A stretch of DNA of 64,000 nucleotides from Bog-366 sp963722555 (GTDB taxonomy: Bacteria; Acidobacteriota; Terriglobia; UBA7540): assembly GCA_963722555.1 (NCBI GenBank), contig CAVRNQ010000006.1, forward strand, positions 62,001-126,000. The letters run 5' to 3'. Below, one piece after another: positions 42,126 to 49,997 of this stretch. Below the pieces are notes generated by a model. The model was not told the origin of the DNA. It made no database searches and was given only the letters and a program-made list of their open reading frames with translations. A program made the translations under genes and the position numbers. Numbering within the stretch: position 1 is the first letter of the stretch; each line of letters opens with the position of its first letter.

Positions 42126-42340
42126 GGGCTTCGAATTGTCCTCCTTGTTCAGTATAACCTAGATGCAGATCGGGAACGGGGAGGTGCTTCGGAGAGGGAG
42201 CGAGCGGGGGAGATTCGAGATGCCACCGGTGAGGCGGAACCGGGCGGGGCGCAGGCACGCGCCGAGCGCCGCTACAGCAAACTGATTCACTACCGATTTC
42301 CGCTCAGACTCGATAAAACTGTTGTAGTATGGCAAGGAGC

Positions 42341-42369
42341 GTTTCACGGAACATTTCACTCTGTGAAAC
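42341..42369. promoter_or_regulatory. putative operator GTTTCAC-N15-GTGAAAC
   Basis: This is a perfect 7-bp inverted repeat in the 394-bp gap (42126-42519) between the S41 protease and Gfo/Idh genes, about 150 bp before the latter. The TTTCA/TGAAA halves resemble IclR/KdgR-type sugar regulator sites. Apart from this, the gap shows nothing recognisable. Confidence 0.4.
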
Positions 42370-42519
42370 ACACGAGATCTAGTCCAGACGAAGCCACGTC
42401 GGTGGTTGTGAGTACGCTTTGGTGAGCTAAGTGCTATCATTTTCATTGGTGGCCCAGGCAAGTGGAAAATCCTATCCCGGTCCGTTGAAGGAAGCCGGGT
42501 TTCATAAGGAGTTCTGAAG

Positions 42520-43866
42520 ATGGAGAAAGAGCAAGACGTTACTCGCCGTGAGTTTTTGAAAACCGCCGCCGCCGTCGCGGCCGCAAGCACGCTGCCGATT
42601 GTCGGCTCCCCTGCGATTCTCTATGCCCAGAATTCGAGCAACGCAGTGCGTTATGGAATCATCGGCACCGGCACGGAGGGCTGCACGCTGCTCAAGTTCC
42701 TGGCGACCATTCCGGAAGGACGATGTATTGCTACGTGCGACATCTATCCGCCCAACCTCAAGAAGGGAGTCGAGACGATTGGCTCGAATCCCGAAACCTA
42801 CGAGGATTACCGGAAGATGCTGGAACGCAAGGACCTGGATGCAGTGTTGATCGCCACGCCCCTGAACCTGCATGCCCAGATGGTGCTGGACGCGCTGAGC
42901 GCCGGCAAGCACGTCTTCGTCGAGAAGACAATGTACTTCAAGGAAGAAGAAGGCGACCTGATTCGCAAGGCCGCGGCCGAGCACCCCAAGCAAGTGCTGC
43001 AGGTTGGATTGCAGCGACGGTCGAGCCTGCTGTACCAGTTGGCCATGGAGATGGTCCAAAAGGGGGCGCTGGGCAAGATCATGTTCGTGCGCGCCCAATG
43101 GCATCGTAACAGCAACTGGCGTCGCCCGATACCCGACCCGAAGTTCGAGCGGCTGCTTAATTGGCGCATGTACAAGGAATACTCCGGCGGGCTGATGGCG
43201 GAGCTGGCTTCCCATCAGGTCGACGTTGCCAACTGGGCGATCGGCGCAGACCCCATTTCCGTGATGGCCACGGGCGGGATCAACTACTGGAAGGACGGCC
43301 GGGAAGTCTGTGACAACGTGGAGGCGATTTACGAATACCCCGGAGGGCAGAAGTTGGTCTGGTCCGGCATCCTCTTCAACAACCACTTTGAATACGACGA
43401 ACAGATCATGGGTGACCAGGGAACGCTGATTATCACGGTGGGGAAGGGCATGTACTTCCGCGAGGCCGTGGCGAAGGTCTCCTCCCCGGGCAGTGCCAAG
43501 GAGAACTGGTGGGCCGGCGCGACGGTTAGCAACCAGCCCGTACAGCAGGGCATTCCGATTTTCCCCGAGGCGGGCGCCATCGGAGATCTCGGTTTCGTAA
43601 ACCGTGAGACGCGGTTCGCGAAGCACTGGCTGGCCACGAAAGGCCTGTACACTTACCAAGAGCCCCACGACCCTTGGTGGAGTGAGATGTACAATTTCAT
43701 GCTGAGTGTGCGGGATGGAAAGCCCGTAATTGCCCCGCTCGAGATCGGCGTCGCCGACGCTCAAGCGGTCATCTACGGGAACCGTGCGGTGGAGACGGGA
43801 CAGAGGGTTTACTGGCCCAACGCTCAGCCGCAGAAAGATATCAAGAAAGGAAGCAAGACCTTGTAA
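42520..43866 (+). CDS. Tat-exported Gfo/Idh/MocA family oxidoreductase
   Basis: This 448-residue NAD(P)-dependent sugar oxidoreductase carries a Tat signal (TRREFLKTAAAVAAASTLPI). The Rossmann domain begins YGIIGTGTEGCTLLKFL; the EK of GKHVFVEKTMY is the family's catalytic-side signature, and the second alpha/beta domain holds GGLMAELASHQVDVANWAIG. Such exported members oxidise sugars at C3 or act on glycosides in the periplasm, with tightly bound cofactor. It is followed 42 bp later by apbE on the same strand. A possible link with the DUF1080 and TIM-barrel genes at 49-51 kb is discussed in the findings. Confidence 0.9.
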   Translation: MEKEQDVTRREFLKTAAAVAAASTLPIVGSPAILYAQNSSNAVRYGIIGTGTEGCTLLKFLATIPEGRCIATCDIYPPNLKKGVETIGSNPETYEDYRKMLERKDLDAVLIATPLNLHAQMVLDALSAGKHVFVEKTMYFKEEEGDLIRKAAAEHPKQVLQVGLQRRSSLLYQLAMEMVQKGALGKIMFVRAQWHRNSNWRRPIPDPKFERLLNWRMYKEYSGGLMAELASHQVDVANWAIGADPISVMATGGINYWKDGREVCDNVEAIYEYPGGQKLVWSGILFNNHFEYDEQIMGDQGTLIITVGKGMYFREAVAKVSSPGSAKENWWAGATVSNQPVQQGIPIFPEAGAIGDLGFVNRETRFAKHWLATKGLYTYQEPHDPWWSEMYNFMLSVRDGKPVIAPLEIGVADAQAVIYGNRAVETGQRVYWPNAQPQKDIKKGSKTL

Positions 43867-43908
43867 GCGGAGCACCTGGCGCCGGATGGTTCGACGCGGG
43901 GTTTCCCT

Positions 43909-45060
43909 TTGAGCGTGGAACCCCGTGTCTCCGTTTTCCGACCCGTGCGCCAGGGATTCCAAGGAACGTCCTTCCCGGCCGTGGGCATCAACTGGAAGAC
44001 AATTCTTGACCTCAAGGTCCGCAGGCTGTGGCTCGTCCTGGTCACGGTGCTGGCGGCGGGCGCTGGATTGGCGCGCGCCGGCCAGGCCGTGATCCGCTAC
44101 GAGGCCTCGCACGAAGCCATGGGGACGGTTTTCACCGTGGCTGTGTACGGGCGCGATGCGGCATTCCTGTCGGAGGTTACGAACGAGGTCTTCGAGGAAA
44201 TCGACCGGCTGGACGAGCAGATGAGTAACTACCGGCCGGGGAGCGAACTCTCGGTCATCAATCGAGACGCCGCGCAGCGCGAGATGCTCGTGGAGCCGAA
44301 GCTGTTCGGACTGATCCAATACTCGCTCCGCGCCAGCCAGGAATCCGCGGGCGCCTTTGACATCACCGTGGGGCCACTCATGAAGCATTGGGGCTTCTTC
44401 CGCGGCCAAGGACGATTGCCGAGTCCGGCCGAGATCTCGCAGGTTCTCAAGCACGTCGGCTATCAGCATGTGCACCTTGATCCCGAGCGCCGTACCCTGC
44501 GGTTTGATGTGAGTGGCGTGGAGATTGACCTGGGCGGAATCGCCAAGGGCTACGCCGTGGACCAGGCCGTGGAGATCTTGCTTTCGAATGGCGTGACCGC
44601 CGCTTTGGTGTCCAGTGGAACGAGCAGTATCTACGCCTTGGGCTCTCCCCCCGGCGAGCGGGGATGGAAAGTTACGGTGCGCGATCCCTTCGAGGCCGGG
44701 AAAGCTGCCGATGTCTTTCGCTTGCAGAATTTCGCGCTTTCAACCTCCGGGAGTTACGAGAAATTCTTCAAGATAGGCGGAAAGACCTATTGCCACATCA
44801 TGGACCCGCATACGGGCTGGCCGGTTGAGAACATGCTCTCGACGGTGGCCGTGGTCCCGACCGGAACCGAAAGCGAGGCGTTGACGAAGCTCTTCTTTGT
44901 GGGGGGCGTGGAGAAGTCGCGCCCCTACCTCGCGAGCCATGCCAACGCTATTGCGGTCTTCTATCAGCCCGGCGATAAACCTCGAACCTTCACGCGGACG
45001 GTCCTGCGCTCGACATCGTTCCAGATTCCCTCTGATAGCATCGCAGAGCTCGAAAAGTAG
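43909..45060 (+). CDS. apbE: ApbE-like FAD:protein FMN transferase
   Basis: This enzyme attaches FMN covalently to Thr/Ser of target flavoproteins (for example NqrB/C, RnfG or FMN-binding domains) using FAD and Mg2+. Motifs are EASHEAMGTVFTVAVYG, the dimer/FAD part LDEQMSNYRPGSELSVINR, AGAFDITVGPLMKHWGF, VEIDLGGIAKGYAVD and the Mg2+ loop TYCHIMDPHTGWPV. A hydrophobic stretch LWLVLVTVLAAGAGLARA marks it as exported. The first start is TTG 43909 (GTG 43915 next); the 40 residues before the signal-like stretch may be an overextension. No target flavoprotein gene is seen in the window. Confidence 0.9.
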   Translation: MSVEPRVSVFRPVRQGFQGTSFPAVGINWKTILDLKVRRLWLVLVTVLAAGAGLARAGQAVIRYEASHEAMGTVFTVAVYGRDAAFLSEVTNEVFEEIDRLDEQMSNYRPGSELSVINRDAAQREMLVEPKLFGLIQYSLRASQESAGAFDITVGPLMKHWGFFRGQGRLPSPAEISQVLKHVGYQHVHLDPERRTLRFDVSGVEIDLGGIAKGYAVDQAVEILLSNGVTAALVSSGTSSIYALGSPPGERGWKVTVRDPFEAGKAADVFRLQNFALSTSGSYEKFFKIGGKTYCHIMDPHTGWPVENMLSTVAVVPTGTESEALTKLFFVGGVEKSRPYLASHANAIAVFYQPGDKPRTFTRTVLRSTSFQIPSDSIAELEK

Positions 45061-45120
45061 AAAGGAGGGCCATATTTCGGCCAAGAAGCCCGATTAGTTA
45101 TCGGCCATTGTGTCACTCTC

Positions 45121-45176
45121 CCATTTGTTTTCATACATATAGTCGGATCGACCTTCATTTTTAACATCTTTTTGAG
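45121..45176. repeat. AT-rich duplicated segment, copy A
   Basis: It starts CCATTTGTTTTCATACA and ends CTTCATTTTTAACATCTTTTTG. Both blocks are repeated exactly or nearly so at 45357-45416. Confidence 0.8.
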
Positions 45177-45356
45177 TAAGCGCCCCGCGTCGGAGGTGAA
45201 GAAGTCTCCCTGAAATACGCAAGAAGTTATGTCACATTGGTGAAATGGCGCGTTAAGTCCCTTCCTCTCAATAACATCCCGGCATCGCCCCAATTTTCGC
45301 GTAACCTGTGTATTTTCATCAACATCCCCGGAGCTATCGTTTTTCATTTTCTCTGT

Positions 45357-45416
45357 CCATTTGTTTTCATACACATCCCCGGAGGTTACTTCATTTTTAA
45401 CATCTTTTTGTTGGGA
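45357..45416. repeat. AT-rich duplicated segment, copy B
   Basis: It has the same outer blocks as copy A, with a different middle (CATCCCCGGAGG). A partial third copy (TGTATTTTCATCAACATCCCCGGAG) lies at about 45309-45333. Confidence 0.8.
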
Positions 45417-45834
45417 GAGATCCCCCCTCATCTTGAACGGCACATAGGTGAGCCGCCACAATGGGCGCAGGCTGGAATCTACTATTGTTTGCATGAACAT
45501 CGCGTCTTCGTCGTTCGAAGCCATCAGGATGGTGCGATTCTCGGTGGATCAATAAATCGGGACGCGCCCCAAGCCGAGCCACGATAGCGCGTTCTTTCAA
45601 AATTGACCATCCTCGCCGAGCCCTGATCGGCCGCAGGACTTACGCTAGCACCGTACCGGTGGCTTGTCAATAGAGTTATTATCTGTATTGCCCACCGGCA
45701 GGCAAAATCGTAAGAAAACAGTGTCTAATTGTCCGACATTTCGCCAGCCCGCAAGAAAAAGTGGCGCGGAAAGCCGCGGCCAGCTGGCGCAGACGCTAAA
45801 AAGCGACCGTCTGCGCCAGCCCGCCGACGTGCTC

Positions 45835-46088
45835 GAAAGCTTCTTCGAAGTCGATCCCGGCTCACCCTTGCGCGTAGGACTGCGTGTGGACGTTCATATC
45901 GAACTCGCCCAGCGGCAAAACGTCCTAGTCATCCCGTTGCGCGCCGTGAGTTCCAGCAAGGCGTCGCCACGGTGCGAGTCCATGCTTCTTCCGGCCTACA
46001 GTCCCGCCAAGTCCAGTTGGGCGCACAGGACGGCCTCAACATCGAAGTCGCGGAAGGGTTGAGCGAAGGCGACGAAGTCGTCTACTGA
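45835..46088 (+). pseudogene. remnant of an RND-efflux membrane-fusion protein (HlyD/AcrA type), frameshifted
   Basis: Only the C-terminal part of a periplasmic adaptor subunit is left. One frame reads PGSPLRVGLRVDVHIELAQR, then NVLVIPLRAV. The sense then continues in another frame with EFQQGVATVRVHASSGLQS, QVQLGAQDGLNIEVAEGLS and GDEVVY, ending in a stop. The switch near 45950 needs one missing base. No N-terminal hairpin or lipoyl domain and no RND pump gene are found. The order of the pieces matches the end of such proteins, so it is a decayed gene. Confidence 0.75.
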
Positions 46089-46106
46089 GTTTTGCAGGTT
46101 TGTCAT

Positions 46107-46264
46107 TGTCATCCTGAGGAGGCGAAGCCGGTCCCATTCGCTTCGCTCAGGGCAGGCTCTGAGTCGAACGAAGGAAGGACCTCTGTATTTGCTCGAAAAT
46201 TCAAATACAGGGGTCCTTCGCGCAGTTTACCCTGAGCCCAGCGAATGGGCTCTGCAGAAACTCA
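46107..46264. repeat. partial copy of the TGTCATCCTGAG palindrome
   Basis: TTGTCATCCTGAGGAGGCGAAGCCGG, the GGACCTCTGTATTTG/CAAATACAGGGGTCC pair and a changed right end are visible. It is related to the elements at 20555 and 34022, but without their terminal AGGCTGCGG. Confidence 0.7.
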
Positions 46265-46297
46265 ATGCGTAAGTCATTTAGATTCACGATCGCTGAC

Positions 46298-46398
46298 ACT
46301 GTCATCCTGAGTCCCGGTTCTTTCGGGACGAAGGATCTGCATTTGTCTTGGTTACTGAAAACCCATGCAGATCCTTTGCTGCTGCTCAGGATGACAGT
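46298..46398. repeat. palindromic element with ACTGTCATCCTGA ends
   Basis: ACTGTCATCCTGA (46298-46310) and its inverse TCAGGATGACAGT (46386-46398) are perfect 13-bp ends. Inside, GGATCTGCAT and ATGCAGATCC form a second pair. Confidence 0.75.
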
Positions 46399-46485
46399 TT
46401 GGGTGATGGGGTCTCCTCATCGAGTTTCTGCCGACCATGGGCAGCCAAACGGCTGTCAAGGCTCAGGATGACAGGCCGAGTAAGG

Positions 46486-46525
46486 GTAGCGCGGACCTGT
46501 TCTGTAGGTCCGCGGCTTTCCCTTG
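46486..46525. repeat. GTAGCGC-type hairpin
   Basis: GTAGCGCGGACCT, GTTCTGT and AGGTCCGC form an 8-bp hairpin of the same family as the elements at 6611 and 53114. Confidence 0.55.
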
Positions 46526-46670
46526 CCCATCGGGGACGAGCCGCTCGATGAACTAATCTTTTACATCCAACGATTTAGTCAAAGCGGGAGGGAGGACGTT
46601 TCACCTGCTTCTCACATTTCCAGAATGCCTTCTGCGCCGTCCACCCACGATCCCCGCAGGGGATACATAC

Positions 46671-46698
46671 AATAGCCGGGGGCGTCCCCCCGGCTATT
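46671..46698 (-). terminator. strong hairpin after the Spy-like gene
   Basis: AATAGCCGGGG-N6-CCCCGGCTATT is a perfect 11-bp stem 36 bp after the stop of the last gene of the sigma operon. It lacks a clear U-run, so termination is only likely. Confidence 0.4.
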
Positions 46699-46734
46699 AT
46701 CTTGTGCCCTTGCAGGGGGTGAAGAATGCGCGGC

Positions 46735-47409
46735 TTACTCGGGGCGCGGAGGCTTCGGCAGCGGGAACGCCGGGAGGTCGCCGGGGATTGGCTGCGGAGC
46801 AGGGCCTTCCCCACCGCGGAAGTAAAAAACGTTCCGTGCACGCTCCCCTTGCAGGGACTGGAGCTTCTTCCATTGTTCTGCGGACAGCCAGCGGCGGATG
46901 GCTAGCATCATCAGAGCATTCTCCTTCTCCAATCTGCCTCGCGCTGAGGTGATGAGGTCGATTTGTGCGCCGACTTTGCCTTCGTCCGGCTGGTCAACGT
47001 CCAGGAAGGGCTGCAAGCGCAGTTCCTGCTTTTCCAGGTCAGCCTGGAGATCAATGAGTTTCAATTTGTGGTCCAGAAAGGTCTGGCTGATCTTCTTCAC
47101 CTGTTCGTCGGAAAGCTGCAGCTTGGAGACAATTTCGGAATTCTTCCACCACGCGCCCAAGCCTGGGCCGAGCCCGGGGAGGACAGGGGTGTCGAACAGT
47201 GCTCCCGGACCGCCCTGCCCCATTCTCTGCATTCGCATTCTGGCAGGAGGCGGGGGTGTGGCTGGTGGGACATGTCCGGCGACCACCGGTGGTCCAGGTG
47301 GCACGTCACTTGCATCCGGCGCCGGGGGCACAGTGGGATTGGATTGAGCCACTGCTACGAAAGGCAAGAAAAACAGGGTTATCGCGAGAAGAGTTCGAAA
47401 GGGTTTCAT
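46735..47409 (-). CDS. Spy/CpxP-like periplasmic protein (LTXXQ-type)
   Basis: This is a 224-residue exported protein: signal peptide at about 1-22 (ending AVAQ), a Pro-rich linker to about 75, then a long helical domain. IVSKLQLSDEQVKKISQTFLDHK and KLIDLQADLEKQELRLQPFL resemble the helical cradle of Spy/CpxP-like proteins, and WLSAEQWKKLQSLQ matches the L-[ST]-x-x-Q motif. Such proteins bind unfolded envelope proteins or metals and feed back on stress signalling. ATG 47409 has AAGGAG 7 nt before it. It is the third gene after an ECF sigma factor and its anti-sigma, so it is presumably their effector or co-sensor. Confidence 0.8.
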   Translation of the reverse strand: MKPFRTLLAITLFFLPFVAVAQSNPTVPPAPDASDVPPGPPVVAGHVPPATPPPPARMRMQRMGQGGPGALFDTPVLPGLGPGLGAWWKNSEIVSKLQLSDEQVKKISQTFLDHKLKLIDLQADLEKQELRLQPFLDVDQPDEGKVGAQIDLITSARGRLEKENALMMLAIRRWLSAEQWKKLQSLQGERARNVFYFRGGEGPAPQPIPGDLPAFPLPKPPRPE

Positions 47410-47435
47410 CGTCATTCTCCTTGGTCAGACGTTCG

Positions 47436-47906
47436 TTAGGGATTTCCGTGGGCTTCCGCTGCGTGGCTCATTTCCCGGGCCAGGAGCGCGGCGGGCCTGA
47501 GCGCCTGGGGCAGATCGCTCTGAATGGACTGCTGGACACTCAGCAGAAGCGCATCATCCGGGTCGGTCCGCCCTTTGGGAAATGGACGAGCGTTGTTTCT
47601 GGACAACAGTGTGCTTGCCAGCAACACCAGCGTTACGGTGACCGTGACCCAAACCCAACGCTTCCACGGCTGATGGAATTCGCGCCTCGCCAGGCGAGCC
47701 GCGAGGCGCGTGCGCTGCTGCCTCCAGAAGGATTCGGGTTGCTCTGCCGCCCCGAGGATTTCCGCCCGGGCTCCGGCGATCGCCTCGGCCCACAGCCGCA
47801 ATTCCTCCTGACAGGCCGGACACTCGCTCCGGTGATCGGCCACCGCCTCCTCACTTTCATGGAGGGCGGCCGCCGCCCATTGCTCATCGCTGAGATGGCC
47901 GCTCAT
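47436..47906 (-). CDS. putative anti-sigma factor with zinc-finger-like N-terminus
   Basis: This 156-residue protein has an N-terminal cytoplasmic part with VADHRSECPACQEELRLW, matching the HxxxCxxC zinc anti-sigma (ZAS) motif. One transmembrane helix lies near 82-101 (WVWVTVTVTLVLLASTLL), and the C-terminus is short and outside. It would hold the adjacent ECF sigma factor inactive until a periplasmic signal arrives. The start overlaps the stop of the sigma gene by 4 nt, the usual coupling for sigma/anti-sigma pairs, and a Spy-like gene follows 26 bp later. Confidence 0.85.
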   Translation of the reverse strand: MSGHLSDEQWAAAALHESEEAVADHRSECPACQEELRLWAEAIAGARAEILGAAEQPESFWRQQRTRLAARLARREFHQPWKRWVWVTVTVTLVLLASTLLSRNNARPFPKGRTDPDDALLLSVQQSIQSDLPQALRPAALLAREMSHAAEAHGNP

Positions 47907-48493
47907 TTCTGGTTCTGCTCCTTCAGTTTTTTCCTTACTGCACTGACAGCGCGAAACAGGTGTGCCTTGACGGTTCCCACTTCCAGTCCCATGGCCTCCG
48001 CGATTTCCTCCAAAGACAATTCCTCAAAAAAGCGCAGGGAGAAAACGGACCGTTGTTGTGACGAAAGCTTCTCCAGGATGGACCCCACGGCGGCCAGTTG
48101 TTCGCGCGCCAAAATGACCCGCTCGGGTGAGGGGCTGTGGTCGGGGGCCTCGAGGATTGGGGTCTCGGTCCGAGGGACCCGATGAAACAGGTTCCGCCAG
48201 AACTGCACGCGACGGTTCCTGGCGTGATCGCGCGCCAGGTTGATGGCGATCCGGATCAACCAGGTTTCGACGCTCGCCTCGCCGCGGAAAGAGTCCCGTT
48301 TCTGATAAGCACGCAGGAAGCACTCCTGGGTGAGGTTATCCGCGAGGTCCTGGTCGCGGACCAGCGTCAACAGCACGCGATAGATGCGCCGCTGGTGGAG
48401 GCGAACGAGCTGGTCGAACTCCTGCGCGGCAATGCCTTCGGCGCGCTCCCGGCTCGCCGCCAGGTCCACGATGGTTGTCAGAGCGCCTTCCAT
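47903..48493 (-). CDS. ECF-type RNA polymerase sigma factor
   Basis: This 196-residue sigma-70 family protein of the extracytoplasmic-function class has region 2 (FDQLVRLHQRRIYRVLLTLVRDQDLADNLTQECFLRAYQ) and region 4 (LSSQQRSVFSLRFFEELSLEEIAEAMGLEVGTVKAHLFRAVSAVR) with a helix-turn-helix. It redirects RNA polymerase to envelope-stress promoters. The downstream partner is an anti-sigma of ZAS type, overlapping by 4 nt, followed by a Spy-like protein. Autoregulation is likely, but no matching promoter was identified in the 477-bp upstream gap. Confidence 0.93.
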   Translation of the reverse strand: MEGALTTIVDLAASRERAEGIAAQEFDQLVRLHQRRIYRVLLTLVRDQDLADNLTQECFLRAYQKRDSFRGEASVETWLIRIAINLARDHARNRRVQFWRNLFHRVPRTETPILEAPDHSPSPERVILAREQLAAVGSILEKLSSQQRSVFSLRFFEELSLEEIAEAMGLEVGTVKAHLFRAVSAVRKKLKEQNQK

Positions 48494-48685
48494 GTCCCCT
48501 CATGGCCGTTCACTCTTATAGACGGCTTTGAGAAAGTGAAGTTTACAGGGTTGGGGTTTTCCAGGCCCCGTACTGAGAGGGGTAGGGGCCCCATCAAGCA
48601 GGCTTGTCCAAATTACGCTCGCTCCGGTGGGCGGCAACCTGCGGCTCTGCCGCCTGCTGTTATGAAAATAACGGGGGCAGCCATC

Positions 48686-48736
48686 GTAGGGGCGACCCTC
48701 GTGGTCGCCCAGGGCAGGCACAAGGCCTGCCCCTAC
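48686..48736. repeat. GTAGGGGC...GCCCCTAC palindrome
   Basis: GTAGGGGC-type ends enclose GGCGACCCTCGTGGTCGCC and GGGCAGGCACAAGGCCTGCCC hairpins. A piece of the same kind (GGGCGGCCACGAGGGCCGCC) is found at about 20735-20755. Confidence 0.7.
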
Positions 48737-48867
48737 GAACGCGGGTGGGCGCATACATCGCGTTCTTTGCGATGTGTGCGATCAAGCAAGCGCAGCATGG
48801 ACCATCCGGTATGTCCGCGGCTTTTCGCGCCCGTCAGCGCTCGATGTGACAACCAAGTGATGTGCCC

Positions 48868-48959
48868 CCTCACTCCCGGCGCTCGGGGCCCCCCGCCCGC
48901 TCCGGCTGATGAAAGCGCCGGCAGCGGTCCACCCTCTCCCGCGAGGGGAGAGGGCTGTA
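48868..48959. repeat. CCCCCTCAC...GGGAGAGGGCT palindromic element
   Basis: It holds GCTCCGGCTGATGAAAGCGCCGG and CCCTCTCCCGCGAGGGGAGAGGG and is clearly related to the element at 24731. Confidence 0.65.
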
Positions 48960-48970
48960 CTACACGCTTG

Positions 48971-49884
48971 CTAAACGCTCGAGTACTTGTGGCAGAGCTT
49001 CTTGACCTTCTCGGCGAGTTTGGGAACACCCGTCATGGCGTCTTCTTCGGCTTCGTACTCCACGGACATGTAACCCTGGTAGCCCGCCTTTACGAACATC
49101 TGCCAGACACGGTCGAGGTCGAGCGGGAGCTTGCGTTCACCGTTGTAGAAATCCCGGACGTGCACGTGCGTGGCGGAGGGGATGAGGGCTTCAATCTGCT
49201 CGTACGGGTTATCAAGGAAGTTGCTGATGTCGAGGTTGCATCCGGCGAAGGGCGAATCGACCCGGTGCAGGATCTCGCCAATTACCGACGCTTTGATCGA
49301 GAACTCCGTGTGGGTTTCGATACCGAGAATGATCCCTTTCTTGGCGGAGTAATCGCACGCCGGCTTCATGGTCTCGGAAATCCATTCAATGCCCTGGGCC
49401 TCAGTGGCCCCCTTGGGTAGGTGGTCGCCAAAAACGCGCAGGTGTGAGGCGCCGAGGGCCTCCGCCACGTTTACCCACTTCTTGATTGCCTCGACGGTTG
49501 CGTCCCGTTTATCGGCGGGTTTGCAGAGATCAACCGCCTCTCCCCCAATGGCCGCGCCCGAGAAAGGCAGTCCGTGCCGGTAGGCGAAATTGCGCAGGCC
49601 GGCGAGATAGGCGGGCTCGTGGGATTTCAGCCAATAGGTGGTCATGTTGACGCCGTCGATTTCGAGTTCCACGGCTTTAAGGATGAATTCCTCCATCGTC
49701 ATTTTACCGGCCCCGAGGTACTTTCCGTACGAGTAGGCGCAGCAGCCCGAGAGCAGCCGGGGACGGGGATCCCCCCTCCCTCGGCGGGTCTGGCGCCGGC
49801 CCGCAGGTCCACGGCAAGCGAACCCGCGGCTGCCAGGCCGGCGGCTTTCAGGAATCCTCGGCGATGCAATGTCTCTTTCATCAT
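48971..49884 (-). pseudogene. Tat-exported TIM-barrel sugar-phosphate isomerase/epimerase, frameshifted
   Basis: The first frame (from 49884) holds a Tat signal, HRRGFLKAAGLAAAGSLAVD. The sense then passes to a second frame with SGCCAYSYGKYLGAGKMTM and the AP-endonuclease-2-like barrel: ELEIDGVNMTTYWLKSHE, LRVFGDHLPKG, ILGIETHTEFS, CNLDISNFLDNPYEQI and HVRDFYNGERK with metal-ligand Glu/His/Asp. One missing base in the run of six G (minus strand; plus 49771-49776) explains the break. A homopolymer sequencing error is as likely as real decay. The gene lies behind two DUF1080 genes and probably acts on the same sugars. Confidence 0.78.
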
Positions 49885-49997
49885 GTCTCCTCCGGCACGA
49901 ATTGTGCCTGTTATCGAATTACTGCCCGGGCTCGGAAGGTTCTCCCCAGCCCGCCATCCACGCGGTGAACGGGCCCGCGCCGGCCGTGACCGGGATT

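Larger units (their letters stand above)
45061..45834. other. AT-rich duplicated patch, no confirmed gene
   Basis: This stretch is markedly more AT-rich than its surroundings and carries two near-copies of a 56-60-bp segment (see the two repeat entries). Minus-strand frames through it repeat words like DVYENK / MCMKTNG but have no family. Confidence 0.55.
48494..48970. other. intergenic region with two repeats, no gene seen
   Basis: It contains the GTAGGGGC palindrome (48686-48736) and the CCCTCTCCC element (48868-48959). Coding frames here have no family. Confidence 0.6.

Noticed and set aside
42502..44475. 657-codon open frame on the minus strand
   Set aside because: It runs antisense to the clear Gfo/Idh and apbE genes and has a His/Arg/Val-rich, non-protein-like composition.
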